The position numbers and the translations under genes are program-made. A model generated the notes under the pieces. The model ran no database searches. It had not been told where the DNA came from and saw nothing but the letters and a program-made list of their open reading frames with translations. DNA of 54,516 nt from Bacillota bacterium (GTDB taxonomy: Bacteria > Bacillota > Limnochordia > Darwinibacteriales > Darwinibacteriaceae), in assembly GCA_012838305.1 (NCBI GenBank), contig DUPN01000079.1, forward strand, positions 1 to 54,516, in the 5' to 3' direction. Positions 1 through 7,369 of this stretch are shown in pieces. Numbering within the stretch: position 1 is the first letter of the stretch; every line of letters begins with the position of its first letter.

Positions 1-1
1 C

Positions 2-304
2 ACGGAGAACACGGTGTATTTTGCCATCAAGACCGGCTATCTGCCTGTAACCTACTCTGGCTTGAACTCCGCTGAGTATCAGCAGTTCCTGGCGGATAAT
101 CCCCACAAAGCCGCAGTGGCGAATCTGGATGCCTTTGGATATGGGTACTGGCAACCGACCATTGCCGCTTGGGAGGAAGCCCGCGGTGTTATCGGGCAAG
201 CGGTGGAAAGAGTCTTCTTGGGTGAACCCATTGAATCAACTCTGGCAGAAGCGCAAATGCTAGTAGAAGAAGCCATCGAGGACATGCTGTCCCAGCGCTA
301 TTAG
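2..304 (+). CDS. Extracellular sugar-binding protein of an ABC importer, C-terminal part only
   Basis: The reading frame is already open at the first complete codon (position 2), so the gene begins before the window and only about 100 C-terminal residues are seen. The peptide carries the TGYLPV string near its start, followed by an amphipathic helical tail (KAAVANLDAF, ARGVIGQAVERVFLG). This arrangement is typical of the C-terminal lobe of family 1 solute-binding proteins (UgpB/MalE type), which catch sugars or glycerol phosphodiesters outside the membrane for an ABC importer. A GTG at 14 is internal and not a real start. A strong terminator follows 26 bases after the stop, so this is the last gene of its operon. 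The substrate cannot be told from this fragment. Confidence 0.8.
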   Translation, partial: TENTVYFAIKTGYLPVTYSGLNSAEYQQFLADNPHKAAVANLDAFGYGYWQPTIAAWEEARGVIGQAVERVFLGEPIESTLAEAQMLVEEAIEDMLSQRY

Positions 305-329
305 TATGGAGCTTTAGCGACAGAGAAGA

Positions 330-357
330 GGCACGGGAGTGACTCCCGTGCCTTTTT
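330..357 (+). terminator. Intrinsic terminator after the binding-protein gene
   Basis: A perfect 10-bp stem (GGCACGGGAG / CTCCCGTGCC) with a 3-base loop is followed directly by TTTTT. It separates the binding-protein gene from the phosphatase gene. Confidence 0.93.
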
Positions 358-385
358 CTAGCCTGTGAGACGAAAGGAAACCCCC

Positions 386-916
386 ATGAACAAGAAAAAA
401 GCGGTCTTTTTAGACCGGGATGGAGTATTGAACAAGTCCTTTGGCTTTCGGCCTCCCAATAACGCCAGTGAACTCCAGATCCTCCCAGGCGCGCCCCAGG
501 CCGTGGCCAAGCTCAGCCAGGCCGGGTTTTTGGTGTTTGTCGTGACAAACCAAGGAGGCGTAGGCCTTGGTTATATGACCAGCGAGAATCTGGCGAGCAT
601 CCACGAAAAGCTCACGCAGGAGGTGGAAAAGGCAGGAGGAACCTTCACAGAGATCATGGCCTGCATCCATAAACCGCGAGCGGGCTGCGCCTGCCGTAAA
701 CCCAAACCAGGGATGCTGCTCGACTTAGCCCACAAGTATAATGTCGACCTACGAAAAAGTTTCATGATCGGAGATCGCGATATGGATATCCAGGCCGGCC
801 AGGCCGCCGGCACGACCACTATCCTGATCAAATCCAACGAAAAGACCGAGCAAACGGCCGATTACACTTGCCCAAATTTGCTTGCTGCCAGTGAACTCAT
901 TTTAGGCCTCTCCTAG
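386..916 (+). CDS. gmhB: HAD-family sugar-bisphosphate phosphatase, GmhB type
   Basis: The 176-residue protein has the HAD nucleophile motif FLDRDGVLN (Asp10 and Asp12), the motif-II TNQGG segment, and a late GDRDMD motif. Between them, C-x-H...C-x-C (ACIHKPRAGCAC) is the structural zinc site that marks the GmhB/HisB-N subgroup. GmhB removes the 7-phosphate of D-glycero-D-manno-heptose 1,7-bisphosphate on the way to ADP- or GDP-heptose; HisB-N acts on histidinol phosphate. No other heptose or histidine gene is in the window, so the substrate is open. The start is ATG 386 because AAAGGA lies 7 bases upstream; an in-frame GTG at 365 has no such site. The 3' end overlaps the convergent aroQ gene by 15 bases. 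Confidence 0.82.
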   Translation: MNKKKAVFLDRDGVLNKSFGFRPPNNASELQILPGAPQAVAKLSQAGFLVFVVTNQGGVGLGYMTSENLASIHEKLTQEVEKAGGTFTEIMACIHKPRAGCACRKPKPGMLLDLAHKYNVDLRKSFMIGDRDMDIQAGQAAGTTTILIKSNEKTEQTADYTCPNLLAASELILGLS

Positions 917-1345
917 GCGTCCCCGCTCAAAGATGGCATAAAGGGCCAGAAGATATGACGTAATGCCGAAACCGCTCACCTGACCCACGCAGACAGGGGC
1001 AAGTACCGATCGGGATCGAAACTCCTCCCTAGCCTGGATGTTGCTGAGATGTACTTCAATAGTGGGAATATCAGCTGCTTGGAGAGCATCCCTCAGGGCG
1101 TAGCTGTAATGGGTAAAAGCAGCGGGGTTGAAGACAAGCCACTGGTATACTCCCCGGGCCTGATGGATGCGGTCGATAAGCATACCTTCCTGGTTGGACT
1201 GGAAAAAGTCAACATCCAAACCAAGCTGGGACCCCAGAAGTTCAATCTCTTCGTTGATTTGATCCAAGGTCTTCGTGCCATAAAGTTCGGGTTGGCGCTG
1301 CCCTAGCAGGTTCAGGTTCGGACCATGAAGTACCAATACTTTCAT
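902..1345 (-). CDS. aroQ: Type II 3-dehydroquinate dehydratase
   Basis: This 147-residue protein has the usual length for type II dehydroquinases, cytosolic dodecamers that convert 3-dehydroquinate to 3-dehydroshikimate by anti elimination. The N-terminal HGPNLNLLG followed by a Tyr-Gly on the mobile lid, NPAAFTHYSYALRDAL in the middle, and EVHLSN...REEFR..S near the C-terminus are family signatures that include the catalytic Tyr, His and Arg. Its ATG overlaps the aroF stop codon by 4 bases (ATGA), so the two are translationally coupled as a two-gene shikimate operon. The last 15 bases overlap the convergent gmhB end. Confidence 0.96.
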   Translation of the reverse strand: MKVLVLHGPNLNLLGQRQPELYGTKTLDQINEEIELLGSQLGLDVDFFQSNQEGMLIDRIHQARGVYQWLVFNPAAFTHYSYALRDALQAADIPTIEVHLSNIQAREEFRSRSVLAPVCVGQVSGFGITSYLLALYAIFERGRLGEA

Positions 1346-2166
1346 TCGTTCTGCTCCTCCTCCAAAAAACGTACCAAACGATGTAAGGTCCCGACCAAGG
1401 CTCGATATCTAGCGGGTTTCAAGGACTGGGGCCCATCGGACAAGGCTTGTTCTGGATGGCTGTGCACCTCGATCATGAGTCCGTCGGCTCCGGCCACAAG
1501 GGCCGCTTTCGCCAATGGTTCGATCAAATTCCAGTCACCAGAACCATGACTGGGATCAACCACAACAGGCAGATGGGTCAACTGTTTTAGGATGGGTATG
1601 GCGCTAATGTCCAGGGTATTCCTGGTGAAGGTATTCGAGAACGTGCGAATTCCCCGCTCACACAGGACCACCTGGGAATTTCCTGCGGCCATGATGTATT
1701 CGGCCGACAGGAGAAACTCCTCAATGGTGGCGGCTACACCGCGCTTGAGGAGAACAGGTTTCTTTTGACTCCCCACTTTCTTCAGCAGGGCAAAATTCTG
1801 CATGTTGCGGGCCCCGATCTGCAGCATATCCACTGCGCCGGCCACTGTATCCACTTCTACTTCTGACATCACTTCGGTCACCACAGGGAGTCCCACTTCA
1901 TCGCCAGCTTCTCTAAGAAAACGTAAGCCTGCCTCTCCCAAACCCTGAAAACTGTAGGGAGATGTCCGCGGTTTATAGGCTCCGCCCCGTAGAATATGGG
2001 CTGAACCCTTAATCTGCCTCGCTATCTCGGCGATCTGATCGCGATCCTCCACCGAGCACGGACCGGCTATATATACCTTAGACTCACCGCCTATGGCAAC
2101 GTCTCCAACATAGACGATTGTATCCTCAAATTGGTAACTTCTACTCGCCAAACGCAGCGACTCCAC
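1342..2166 (-). CDS. aroF: 3-deoxy-7-phosphoheptulonate (DAHP) synthase, short I-beta form
   Basis: The protein catalyses the first shikimate step: PEP plus erythrose 4-phosphate gives DAHP. IAGPCSVE, LRGGAYKPRTSPYSFQG, LQIGARNMQNF, LLKRG, CERGIRTF, DPSHGSGD and EVHSHPEQALSD are the barrel motifs that bind PEP, metal and E4P. I place the start at GTG 2166 (274 residues): GAGGGGG lies 8 bases before it and a near-consensus promoter lies just upstream at 2192-2220, so longer starts (TTG 2238, ATG 2193) would precede or overlap the promoter. The usual N-terminal ferredoxin-like regulatory domain is therefore absent, as in some archaeal enzymes. The frame does stay open upstream to a TAA at 2275-2277 and that translation recalls the end of such a domain (see findings). 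Confidence 0.93.
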   Translation of the reverse strand: MESLRLASRSYQFEDTIVYVGDVAIGGESKVYIAGPCSVEDRDQIAEIARQIKGSAHILRGGAYKPRTSPYSFQGLGEAGLRFLREAGDEVGLPVVTEVMSEVEVDTVAGAVDMLQIGARNMQNFALLKKVGSQKKPVLLKRGVAATIEEFLLSAEYIMAAGNSQVVLCERGIRTFSNTFTRNTLDISAIPILKQLTHLPVVVDPSHGSGDWNLIEPLAKAALVAGADGLMIEVHSHPEQALSDGPQSLKPARYRALVGTLHRLVRFLEEEQNE

Positions 2167-2191
2167 AGTGTATGCCCCCTCATCTATGTCC

Positions 2192-2220
2192 ATTCTATCG
2201 ATGGCCTCAGGCTCTGTCAA
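2192..2220 (-). promoter_or_regulatory. Sigma-A promoter for aroF-aroQ
   Basis: Read on the minus strand, TTGACA (2215-2220) is followed after exactly 17 bases by TAGAAT (2192-2197). The predicted transcript would begin near 2185, just before the GAGGGGG ribosome-binding site and the GTG start at 2166. This promoter decides the choice of start. Confidence 0.75.
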
Positions 2221-2236
2221 TTCACCGTATACCCAC

Positions 2237-2272
2237 AAAAAAACCGACTTTCCCTTCGATGGAGAAAGTCGG
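2237..2272 (-). terminator. Intrinsic terminator of the pnt operon
   Basis: On the minus strand CCGACTTTC and GAAAGTCGG form a 9-bp stem around an 11-base loop and are followed by TTTTTTT. It starts 15 bases after the pntB stop and ends upstream of the aroF promoter. Confidence 0.9.
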
Positions 2273-2286
2273 CCTTATTCCTAATG

Positions 2287-4806
2287 CTACGCATCGCCTG
2301 AAGTGAGGGATTGGACGAGAGCAGCCAGGGTGCTGGCGGCATCTCCTGCCACAAAGGTGCAATTGGGGGCATCATACAAAGTGTTCTCTACACCGGCATA
2401 CCCCGGTGAACGATCCAGATTGTACACGAGGACATGGCGTGCCTGCTCCACACGTAAAATGGGCATCCCATAGATAGGCGTGTCGATATGCGTATTGGCA
2501 GCAGGGTTTATTACATCGTTGGCGCCCACAACAATGGCCACATCCACCTTCTCGAACTGATCATTGATCTGATCCATCTCCAACATCAACTCATAGGGTA
2601 CATCCACTTCGGCTAAGAGCACATTCATGTGTCCAGGCATGCGGCCAGCCACGGGGTGAACGGCAATCTCCACCCGCACACCTCTCTTTTGCAGGAGCTC
2701 CAAGAGCAGTTTCACTTGTCCTTGAGCCTGGGCTAAGGCCATGCCATAGCCGGGCACGATCACAACCCGCTTCGCCGCAGCCAGAAGCTCTGCTGGGTTT
2801 GCCTTGTGGACAGACTCCTCAACTGCCTGTTCCGAATCGCCCCAAGAGCCAGCAGCTGAAGGCGTTTCTCCCTTCACTGCTGCGATAATTTTCGCCAGAC
2901 TCTCCTTGGCATCTCCCAAGAGCATTTCCACCTTGTCCATGCCATAGAGGCTGTTATCGACTCCGGCGTAGCCCGGCTTCGTGTCATAGTTGCAGATCAG
3001 CACATGGGCGGCCCAATCTGCTCGAATAATGGGCATCCCGTAAATGGGAGTGCCCTCGAGCTCGATGGCTGCCGGATTGACAACATCATTGGCTCCTACA
3101 ATAATAGCCAAATCGGTAGTCTGCAAAAACTCATTGATCGCATCGAGTTCATAGAGCAAATCATAGGGTACATCCACTTCAGCTAGGAGCACATTCATGT
3201 GGCCGGGCATGCGTCCTGCCACGGGATGGATACCGTAACGCACCTCTTTGCCCTGGCTCTGCAGGAGCTCTCCAAGCTGCTTGACCTGACCTTGGGCTTG
3301 AGCTAAGGCCATTCCATAGCCAGGAATGATCACAACCTTTTTGGCCGAGTTTACCTTGGCTCTCATATCATCTTGAGCATGTGCCCCACTTGGTTTCGAA
3401 TCCTTCTCGCCCTTTAGCGCTTGGAGTACTTCGCCCAAGCTTTCCTTAGCGTCGCCCAGGAGAAGCTCCACTCGGTCCATTTCGTACAGACTGTTATCCA
3501 CGCCGGCATAGCCTGGTTTGGTATCATAGTTGCAGACCAGGATCCTCCTGGCGTAGTCGGCACGAATGATGGGCATTCCATAGATCGGAGTGCCCTCCAG
3601 TTCCATGGCTGCAGGATTGACCACATCGTTTGCCCCCACGATAATGGCTACATCTGTATCTTCCAGAAAGGCATTGATGTCATCGAGTTCGTAGAGCAAA
3701 TCATAGGGTACATCCACCTCAGCCAGGAGCACATTCATGTGTCCGGGCATGCGTCCTGCCACGGGATGAATACCGTAGCGAATTTCTTTACCCTGACTCT
3801 GCAGCAAATCTCCCAACTGTCTCACCTGCAGCTGGGCCTGGGCTAAAGCCATTCCGTATCCAGGAATGATCACAACTCGCTGCGCAGAGCGCAAAGCATC
3901 TCCCCAAGCCGGTACTGCCTCAGCCTTGTCCTGAGCAACTTCAGCCTCTGCAGGAGAAGTCTTGGTCTCACCTTCATGGTTTAGGCCCACCTTGGGCGTG
4001 ACAGTGGTTTTGCCAAGGAGAATATGCAGCAGACTCGTATTCATGGCTCTGCACATAATCTGGGTCAGGATCAAGCCCGACGACCCAACGATGGAACCCA
4101 CCACAATCAGAAGGGCACCATTGGGCAGGGCAAAACCTGCAATAGCACCGGCCACCCCCGAAAAGGAGTTCAGGAGCGAAATCGTAATAGGCATATCCGC
4201 TCCCCCCACTCGAATGGTAAAGACGTATCCCCAGTAGAGAGAAAGAACGGTGAGGATAACCGCATGAACCAGAGGAGAGCCTACACCAAATGTGAGTCCC
4301 AAGGCCGACAGTGCCATGATGCTTAGGGTGGAATACAGTTGGAGGTTGTGGAATGCCAAATGCATCGGGCGCTGGTTCATCCTGCCATGAAGCTTCGCCG
4401 CGGCCACCAGGCTGCCGCTTAAGGTCACTCCACCCACGATAACGGCCAACCCCGAGGTAAACCAGGTAAAGGGAGTGAGACCCCCGATGAAGATGGTCAT
4501 GAGGGCAACCAAAGCCGAAGCACCTCCACCAAAGCCGTTCAGCAAAGCCACCATCTGCGGCATTTGAATCATAAGCACTTTGGCCGCTAACCAGACACCC
4601 AGAGCGGAACCTACAATTATTCCCGCCAATATTACGGGCATGGTCACAATCTGCGCCTCGATCAGGGTCACGATAATGGCGCCAGCCATAGACCCGGCAC
4701 CAACCAAGTTGCCTCCCACTGCCGTTTCAGGCGAGTTCATAAGACGGATTCCGTAGATGAATCCAGCAATAAACAGCAACTGCAGAACCCATGATAAGGT
4801 CGACAT
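2287..4806 (-). CDS. pntB: NAD(P) transhydrogenase beta subunit with three tandem NADP(H)-binding domains
   Basis: The 839-residue protein is far longer than the usual PntB (about 460). Residues 1-265 form the membrane domain dII with several hydrophobic helices and the conserved GGADMP and LLNSFSG segments. Position 90 is Asn, as in the Thermus-type enzyme, where E. coli has His91. After a charged, Ala/Glu-rich linker there are three full copies of the NADP(H)-binding domain dIII: residues about 307-465, 487-645 and 677-837. Each has PGYGMALAQAQ, HPVAGRMPGHMNVLLAEVDVPY, VGANDVxNPAA, PIYGMPI and PGYAGVxN. The enzyme couples proton flow to hydride transfer between NADH and NADP+. No stop or frameshift lies between copies. 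The KRS triplet that holds the NADP 2'-phosphate in E. coli is replaced in all three. Its start directly abuts pntA2. Confidence 0.95.
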   Translation of the reverse strand: MSTLSWVLQLLFIAGFIYGIRLMNSPETAVGGNLVGAGSMAGAIIVTLIEAQIVTMPVILAGIIVGSALGVWLAAKVLMIQMPQMVALLNGFGGGASALVALMTIFIGGLTPFTWFTSGLAVIVGGVTLSGSLVAAAKLHGRMNQRPMHLAFHNLQLYSTLSIMALSALGLTFGVGSPLVHAVILTVLSLYWGYVFTIRVGGADMPITISLLNSFSGVAGAIAGFALPNGALLIVVGSIVGSSGLILTQIMCRAMNTSLLHILLGKTTVTPKVGLNHEGETKTSPAEAEVAQDKAEAVPAWGDALRSAQRVVIIPGYGMALAQAQLQVRQLGDLLQSQGKEIRYGIHPVAGRMPGHMNVLLAEVDVPYDLLYELDDINAFLEDTDVAIIVGANDVVNPAAMELEGTPIYGMPIIRADYARRILVCNYDTKPGYAGVDNSLYEMDRVELLLGDAKESLGEVLQALKGEKDSKPSGAHAQDDMRAKVNSAKKVVIIPGYGMALAQAQGQVKQLGELLQSQGKEVRYGIHPVAGRMPGHMNVLLAEVDVPYDLLYELDAINEFLQTTDLAIIVGANDVVNPAAIELEGTPIYGMPIIRADWAAHVLICNYDTKPGYAGVDNSLYGMDKVEMLLGDAKESLAKIIAAVKGETPSAAGSWGDSEQAVEESVHKANPAELLAAAKRVVIVPGYGMALAQAQGQVKLLLELLQKRGVRVEIAVHPVAGRMPGHMNVLLAEVDVPYELMLEMDQINDQFEKVDVAIVVGANDVINPAANTHIDTPIYGMPILRVEQARHVLVYNLDRSPGYAGVENTLYDAPNCTFVAGDAASTLAALVQSLTSGDA
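2296..2778 (-). repeat. dIII coding repeat, copy 3 (C-terminal)
   Basis: This segment codes for residues about 677-837 of PntB, the most diverged copy: VVIVPGYGMA, VEIAVHPVAG, NLDRSPGYAGVEN. It occupies the position of the single dIII in normal PntB proteins, so it may be the ancestral one. Confidence 0.85.
2872..3348 (-). repeat. dIII coding repeat, copy 2 (middle)
   Basis: This segment codes for residues about 487-645. Its protein is nearly identical to copy 1 over long stretches (VRYGIHPVAGRMPGHMNVLL, CNYDTKPGYAGVDNSLY), while the DNA differs at many third positions. This points to a duplication that is not brand new but is under strong constraint. Confidence 0.88.
3412..3888 (-). repeat. 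dIII coding repeat, copy 1 (membrane-proximal)
   Basis: This segment codes for residues about 307-465, directly after the linker that follows the membrane domain. The spacing of the GYGMA motif is 180 residues from copy 1 to copy 2 and 190 from copy 2 to copy 3. Confidence 0.88.
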
Positions 4807-5097
4807 CTACGATTTCCTCCTCCGCCCGCTTTTGAACATCCTCAACATGCGGTCCGTCACCAAAAACCCTCCCACAACGTTGATCATGGCCAGAACAATG
4901 GCGACAAAACCCACCAGTTGGCTGCCTGTGGCCAGCGCAAGGCCTGTAGTGGTCAACGCTCCGATAATGGTAATACCGGAAAGCGCGTTCATACCCGACA
5001 TCAGTGGGGTATGAATCAAACTAGGTACATCACTGATTAATTTGTACCCCAGTAGCGCTGCCCCCACAAAGACCAGGACTAAGACAAACTCTCTCAT
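4807..5097 (-). CDS. pntAB: NAD(P) transhydrogenase alpha subunit 2 (membrane part)
   Basis: The 96-residue protein consists of three hydrophobic helices and a basic tail (FKSGRRRKS). SLIHTPLMSGMNALSGI carries a His (residue 29) at the place of the proton-path histidine known in the split alpha2 subunit of the Thermus enzyme, which fits the Asn at the matching place in PntB. It supplies the membrane helices that in E. coli are fused to the C-terminus of PntA. Its ATG overlaps the pntA1 stop by one base (TAATG) and its stop abuts pntB, so the three subunits are translationally coupled. Confidence 0.94.
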   Translation of the reverse strand: MREFVLVLVFVGAALLGYKLISDVPSLIHTPLMSGMNALSGITIIGALTTTGLALATGSQLVGFVAIVLAMINVVGGFLVTDRMLRMFKSGRRRKS

Positions 5098-6278
5098 TAA
5101 ATTTCTCCCCTCAAACGCATGGACTCCAATGCGCCCTCATGCACAACATGACCATCCCTTGTCACTAGTGTTTCCTTGACGATAACGTCCTCTAGATTCA
5201 AGGTAATCTTCCCGGCCTCAACAATATTATCCACGAAATGCAGAACGTTCTTGGAGAACATGTCAGTCGAACTTGTTGGCATGGTACCAGGGATATTCTT
5301 GGTTCCGTCGACGATCACACCATAGTGTTCCTGAACAACACCGCCTTCACTCAAGGCACAGTTTCCTCCCTGATCAATCGAGATGTCCACGATCACGGAT
5401 CCTGGTTTCATAGATTTGACCATTTCCTCCGTGATCAAGATCGGGGCTTCTTTCCCAGGTACTAAGGCCGAGGTAATCAGGATGTCGGATAGGGCCACAG
5501 TAGCCTTGAGGGCCTCTCGTTCTTTCTCCAGCCATTCAGGGGTAAGGTGTTTGGCGTAACCCCCTTCACCAATGGCCAGGTCTTGGGGGATACCTAAATC
5601 CACGATGCGAGCTCCGAGACTCTGGGCCTGTTCACGTGCATCAGGGCGAATATCTGCGGCATAGACCACCGCGCCCATTCTCTTGGCTGTGGCAATCGCC
5701 TGCAATCCCGCTACCCCAGCTCCGATCACTAAGACCTGACCGGGCTGGATCATTCCCACAGCGGTACCCATCAAGGGCAAAAACTTGGGGATCCTATTGG
5801 CCGCCATCAGAAGACCTTTATAGCCGGCTACCGTACTCATGGAGGTCAGGGCATCCATGCTTTGAGCACGAGAAATCCTTGGAATGGAATCAAGGGTCAA
5901 AGAGACAACGCCCCTCTTAGCCAAATCTTGCACCATTTTATGGTTTCCTGGAGAAGCAGGATGCAAGAAAGTAATCAGCACCTGTCCCGAGCGCAGCAAA
6001 TCGGTCTCATGCAGATTGAGTCCTTCATGGAACTGCGGCTCCTTTACCTTCAAGATCAAATCTGCAGCAGCATAGACCTCTTTGACCTCGCATAGTGTGG
6101 CGCCTGCTTGTTGGTAAGCCTCATCGCTGAAAAACGCGCCTAGGCCAGCCCCAGCTTCCACCAAGACTCTGGCTCCACGTTTCACGAACTGACTCACAGT
6201 TTCAGGTGTTGCCGATACCCGCCGTTCGCCAGCGAGGATCTCTTTCGGCACCCCGATCGTCAAACCAGCATATTTCAT
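5097..6278 (-). CDS. pntAA: NAD(P) transhydrogenase alpha subunit 1 (NAD(H)-binding)
   Basis: The 393-residue soluble subunit (dI) binds NAD(H) and passes hydride to dIII. GVPKEILAGERRVSATPETV opens the alanine-dehydrogenase-like fold. PRISRAQSMDALTSM holds the Arg, Gln and Asp of the RQD loop, VLVIGAGVAGLQAI is the dinucleotide-binding turn, and ADIRPDAREQ gives the Asp that binds the NAD ribose. The acid residue and the RQD loop separate it from plain alanine dehydrogenase, as do the two following genes. GGAGG lies 7 bases before the ATG. It is first in the operon pntA1-pntA2-pntB. Confidence 0.96.
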   Translation of the reverse strand: MKYAGLTIGVPKEILAGERRVSATPETVSQFVKRGARVLVEAGAGLGAFFSDEAYQQAGATLCEVKEVYAAADLILKVKEPQFHEGLNLHETDLLRSGQVLITFLHPASPGNHKMVQDLAKRGVVSLTLDSIPRISRAQSMDALTSMSTVAGYKGLLMAANRIPKFLPLMGTAVGMIQPGQVLVIGAGVAGLQAIATAKRMGAVVYAADIRPDAREQAQSLGARIVDLGIPQDLAIGEGGYAKHLTPEWLEKEREALKATVALSDILITSALVPGKEAPILITEEMVKSMKPGSVIVDISIDQGGNCALSEGGVVQEHYGVIVDGTKNIPGTMPTSSTDMFSKNVLHFVDNIVEAGKITLNLEDVIVKETLVTRDGHVVHEGALESMRLRGEI

Positions 6279-6284
6279 TAGCCA

Positions 6285-6384
6285 TCCTCCATCCTTGATG
6301 ATATATCAACATTATTCGAAGTGGATTACGAAATCCCTTTCGTGTTTCTTGTGAAATTAACACTTATTCAACAAGAAAAGACAC
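6285..6384 (-). promoter_or_regulatory. Leader region of the pnt operon with overlapping hairpins
   Basis: On the minus strand ACGAAA-GGGA-TTTCGT and GGATT-TCGT-AATCC share bases and exclude each other. Further upstream TTGTTGAA and TTTCACAA form a loose inverted repeat about 10 bases apart, recalling half-sites of the NADH sensor Rex but with the wrong spacing. I could not fix a convincing -35/-10 pair. Function is not shown. Confidence 0.25.
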
Positions 6385-6426
6385 AAAAAAATAGCCAGGG
6401 ATGTTAATCCACAAAAACACCCCTGG
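6385..6426 (-). terminator. Intrinsic terminator of the diaminopimelate dehydrogenase gene
   Basis: On the minus strand CCAGGGGTGTT pairs with AACATCCCTGG (11 bp, one G-T pair) around a 10-base loop and is followed by CTATTTTTTT. Confidence 0.88.
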
Positions 6427-6449
6427 GTTTTTTCGCCTTTCGTTCAACA

Positions 6450-7349
6450 CTAGACCAAGTGCTGGATCAATTCATCAGTTTGGCCGGGAAAATAATCAAG
6501 TAACGGAATCTCCAAAAGCGTGTAGGCACCGGGTTCTTGCTTAAGACTGGCCCTCGCCGCGGCCACCATCACCTGCGCTGTGAGCGCTGGATTGTTGATG
6601 CGCATTTCCCACTTGAATCGTTGATTTGCTGTCCGGCCCGATGTACCTGTGCGCTCCAACAAGACTCCATGACCCACATCCTGAATAGCTTCAATAGATC
6701 CAACCTGAAAAACATGGGTTTCATCGTTTTGGAAATAGGGATCGGCCTGAATAGCTTGCTTGATGGCGGCAAAGTCCGCTTGAGGTTTGAGTTTCACGTA
6801 CACCAAGCGGCGATGGACACCGGACCCCACGGGAATTGTCATCGACAGAGCATCTTCCACTCCCTGCAAGGCCTTCACAACCACCGTATGCCCCATACTC
6901 ATCCCTGGTCCGAAATTCGTGAAGCTAAGGCCCCGGGGAGCCATGATCTCCATCAGGGCCCGAACCACGGAATCGGTTCCTGGATCCCATCCGGCTGCGA
7001 TCACGCCGACGGTGCCATGCTGCTTGGTCTGTTCGCTCAATTGCCTGCGGTATTCGACCAAGGAATCACCATGAATATCATAACTGTCCACGGTATTGAT
7101 TCCTGCAGCGGCCATGGCACTGGCCATCGCCGGTACACTGCGCGTAGGGACGCAGAGAAGTGCAACATCAACTTGTTCTAAATCCGAAATCTTGCTCACC
7201 ACAGCAATGCCCGCGAGTTCAGACAGCCGCTGATCGTCACGGACTTGGCGGCGAACCACCCCGGCCAGCTCCAGATCGGAAGCTGCCAGAATGGCCTGTA
7301 CTGCGTATTTCCCAATATTCCCATAGCCTACAACCGCTACCTTGATCAT
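6450..7349 (-). CDS. ddh: meso-diaminopimelate D-dehydrogenase
   Basis: The enzyme reductively aminates tetrahydrodipicolinate with NADPH and ammonia to meso-diaminopimelate in one step, feeding lysine and peptidoglycan. IKVAVVGYGNIGKYAVQAI is the N-terminal Rossmann turn, CVPTRSV and DSYDIHGD lie in the substrate region, and GWDPGTDSVVRAL and GPGMSMGH are family signatures. The start is ATG 7349, giving 299 residues, the length I recall for the Symbiobacterium enzyme and shorter than the Corynebacterium one. GGGGGA lies 6 bases before it; an in-frame TTG at 7367 would precede that site. It is a single gene with its own terminator. Confidence 0.92.
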   Translation of the reverse strand: MIKVAVVGYGNIGKYAVQAILAASDLELAGVVRRQVRDDQRLSELAGIAVVSKISDLEQVDVALLCVPTRSVPAMASAMAAAGINTVDSYDIHGDSLVEYRRQLSEQTKQHGTVGVIAAGWDPGTDSVVRALMEIMAPRGLSFTNFGPGMSMGHTVVVKALQGVEDALSMTIPVGSGVHRRLVYVKLKPQADFAAIKQAIQADPYFQNDETHVFQVGSIEAIQDVGHGVLLERTGTSGRTANQRFKWEMRINNPALTAQVMVAAARASLKQEPGAYTLLEIPLLDYFPGQTDELIQHLV

Positions 7350-7369
7350 CAGCATTCCCCCGTTCAAAC

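Noticed and set aside
2167-2238. Longer aroF starts (TTG 2238, ATG 2193)
   Set aside because: TTG 2238 overlaps the T-run of the pnt terminator, and ATG 2193 lies within the predicted -10 of a strong promoter. GTG 2166 has the best ribosome-binding site.
6330-6376. Rex operator before pntA1
   Set aside because: Only half-sites are seen, with about 10 bases between them; the 18-bp consensus is not matched.
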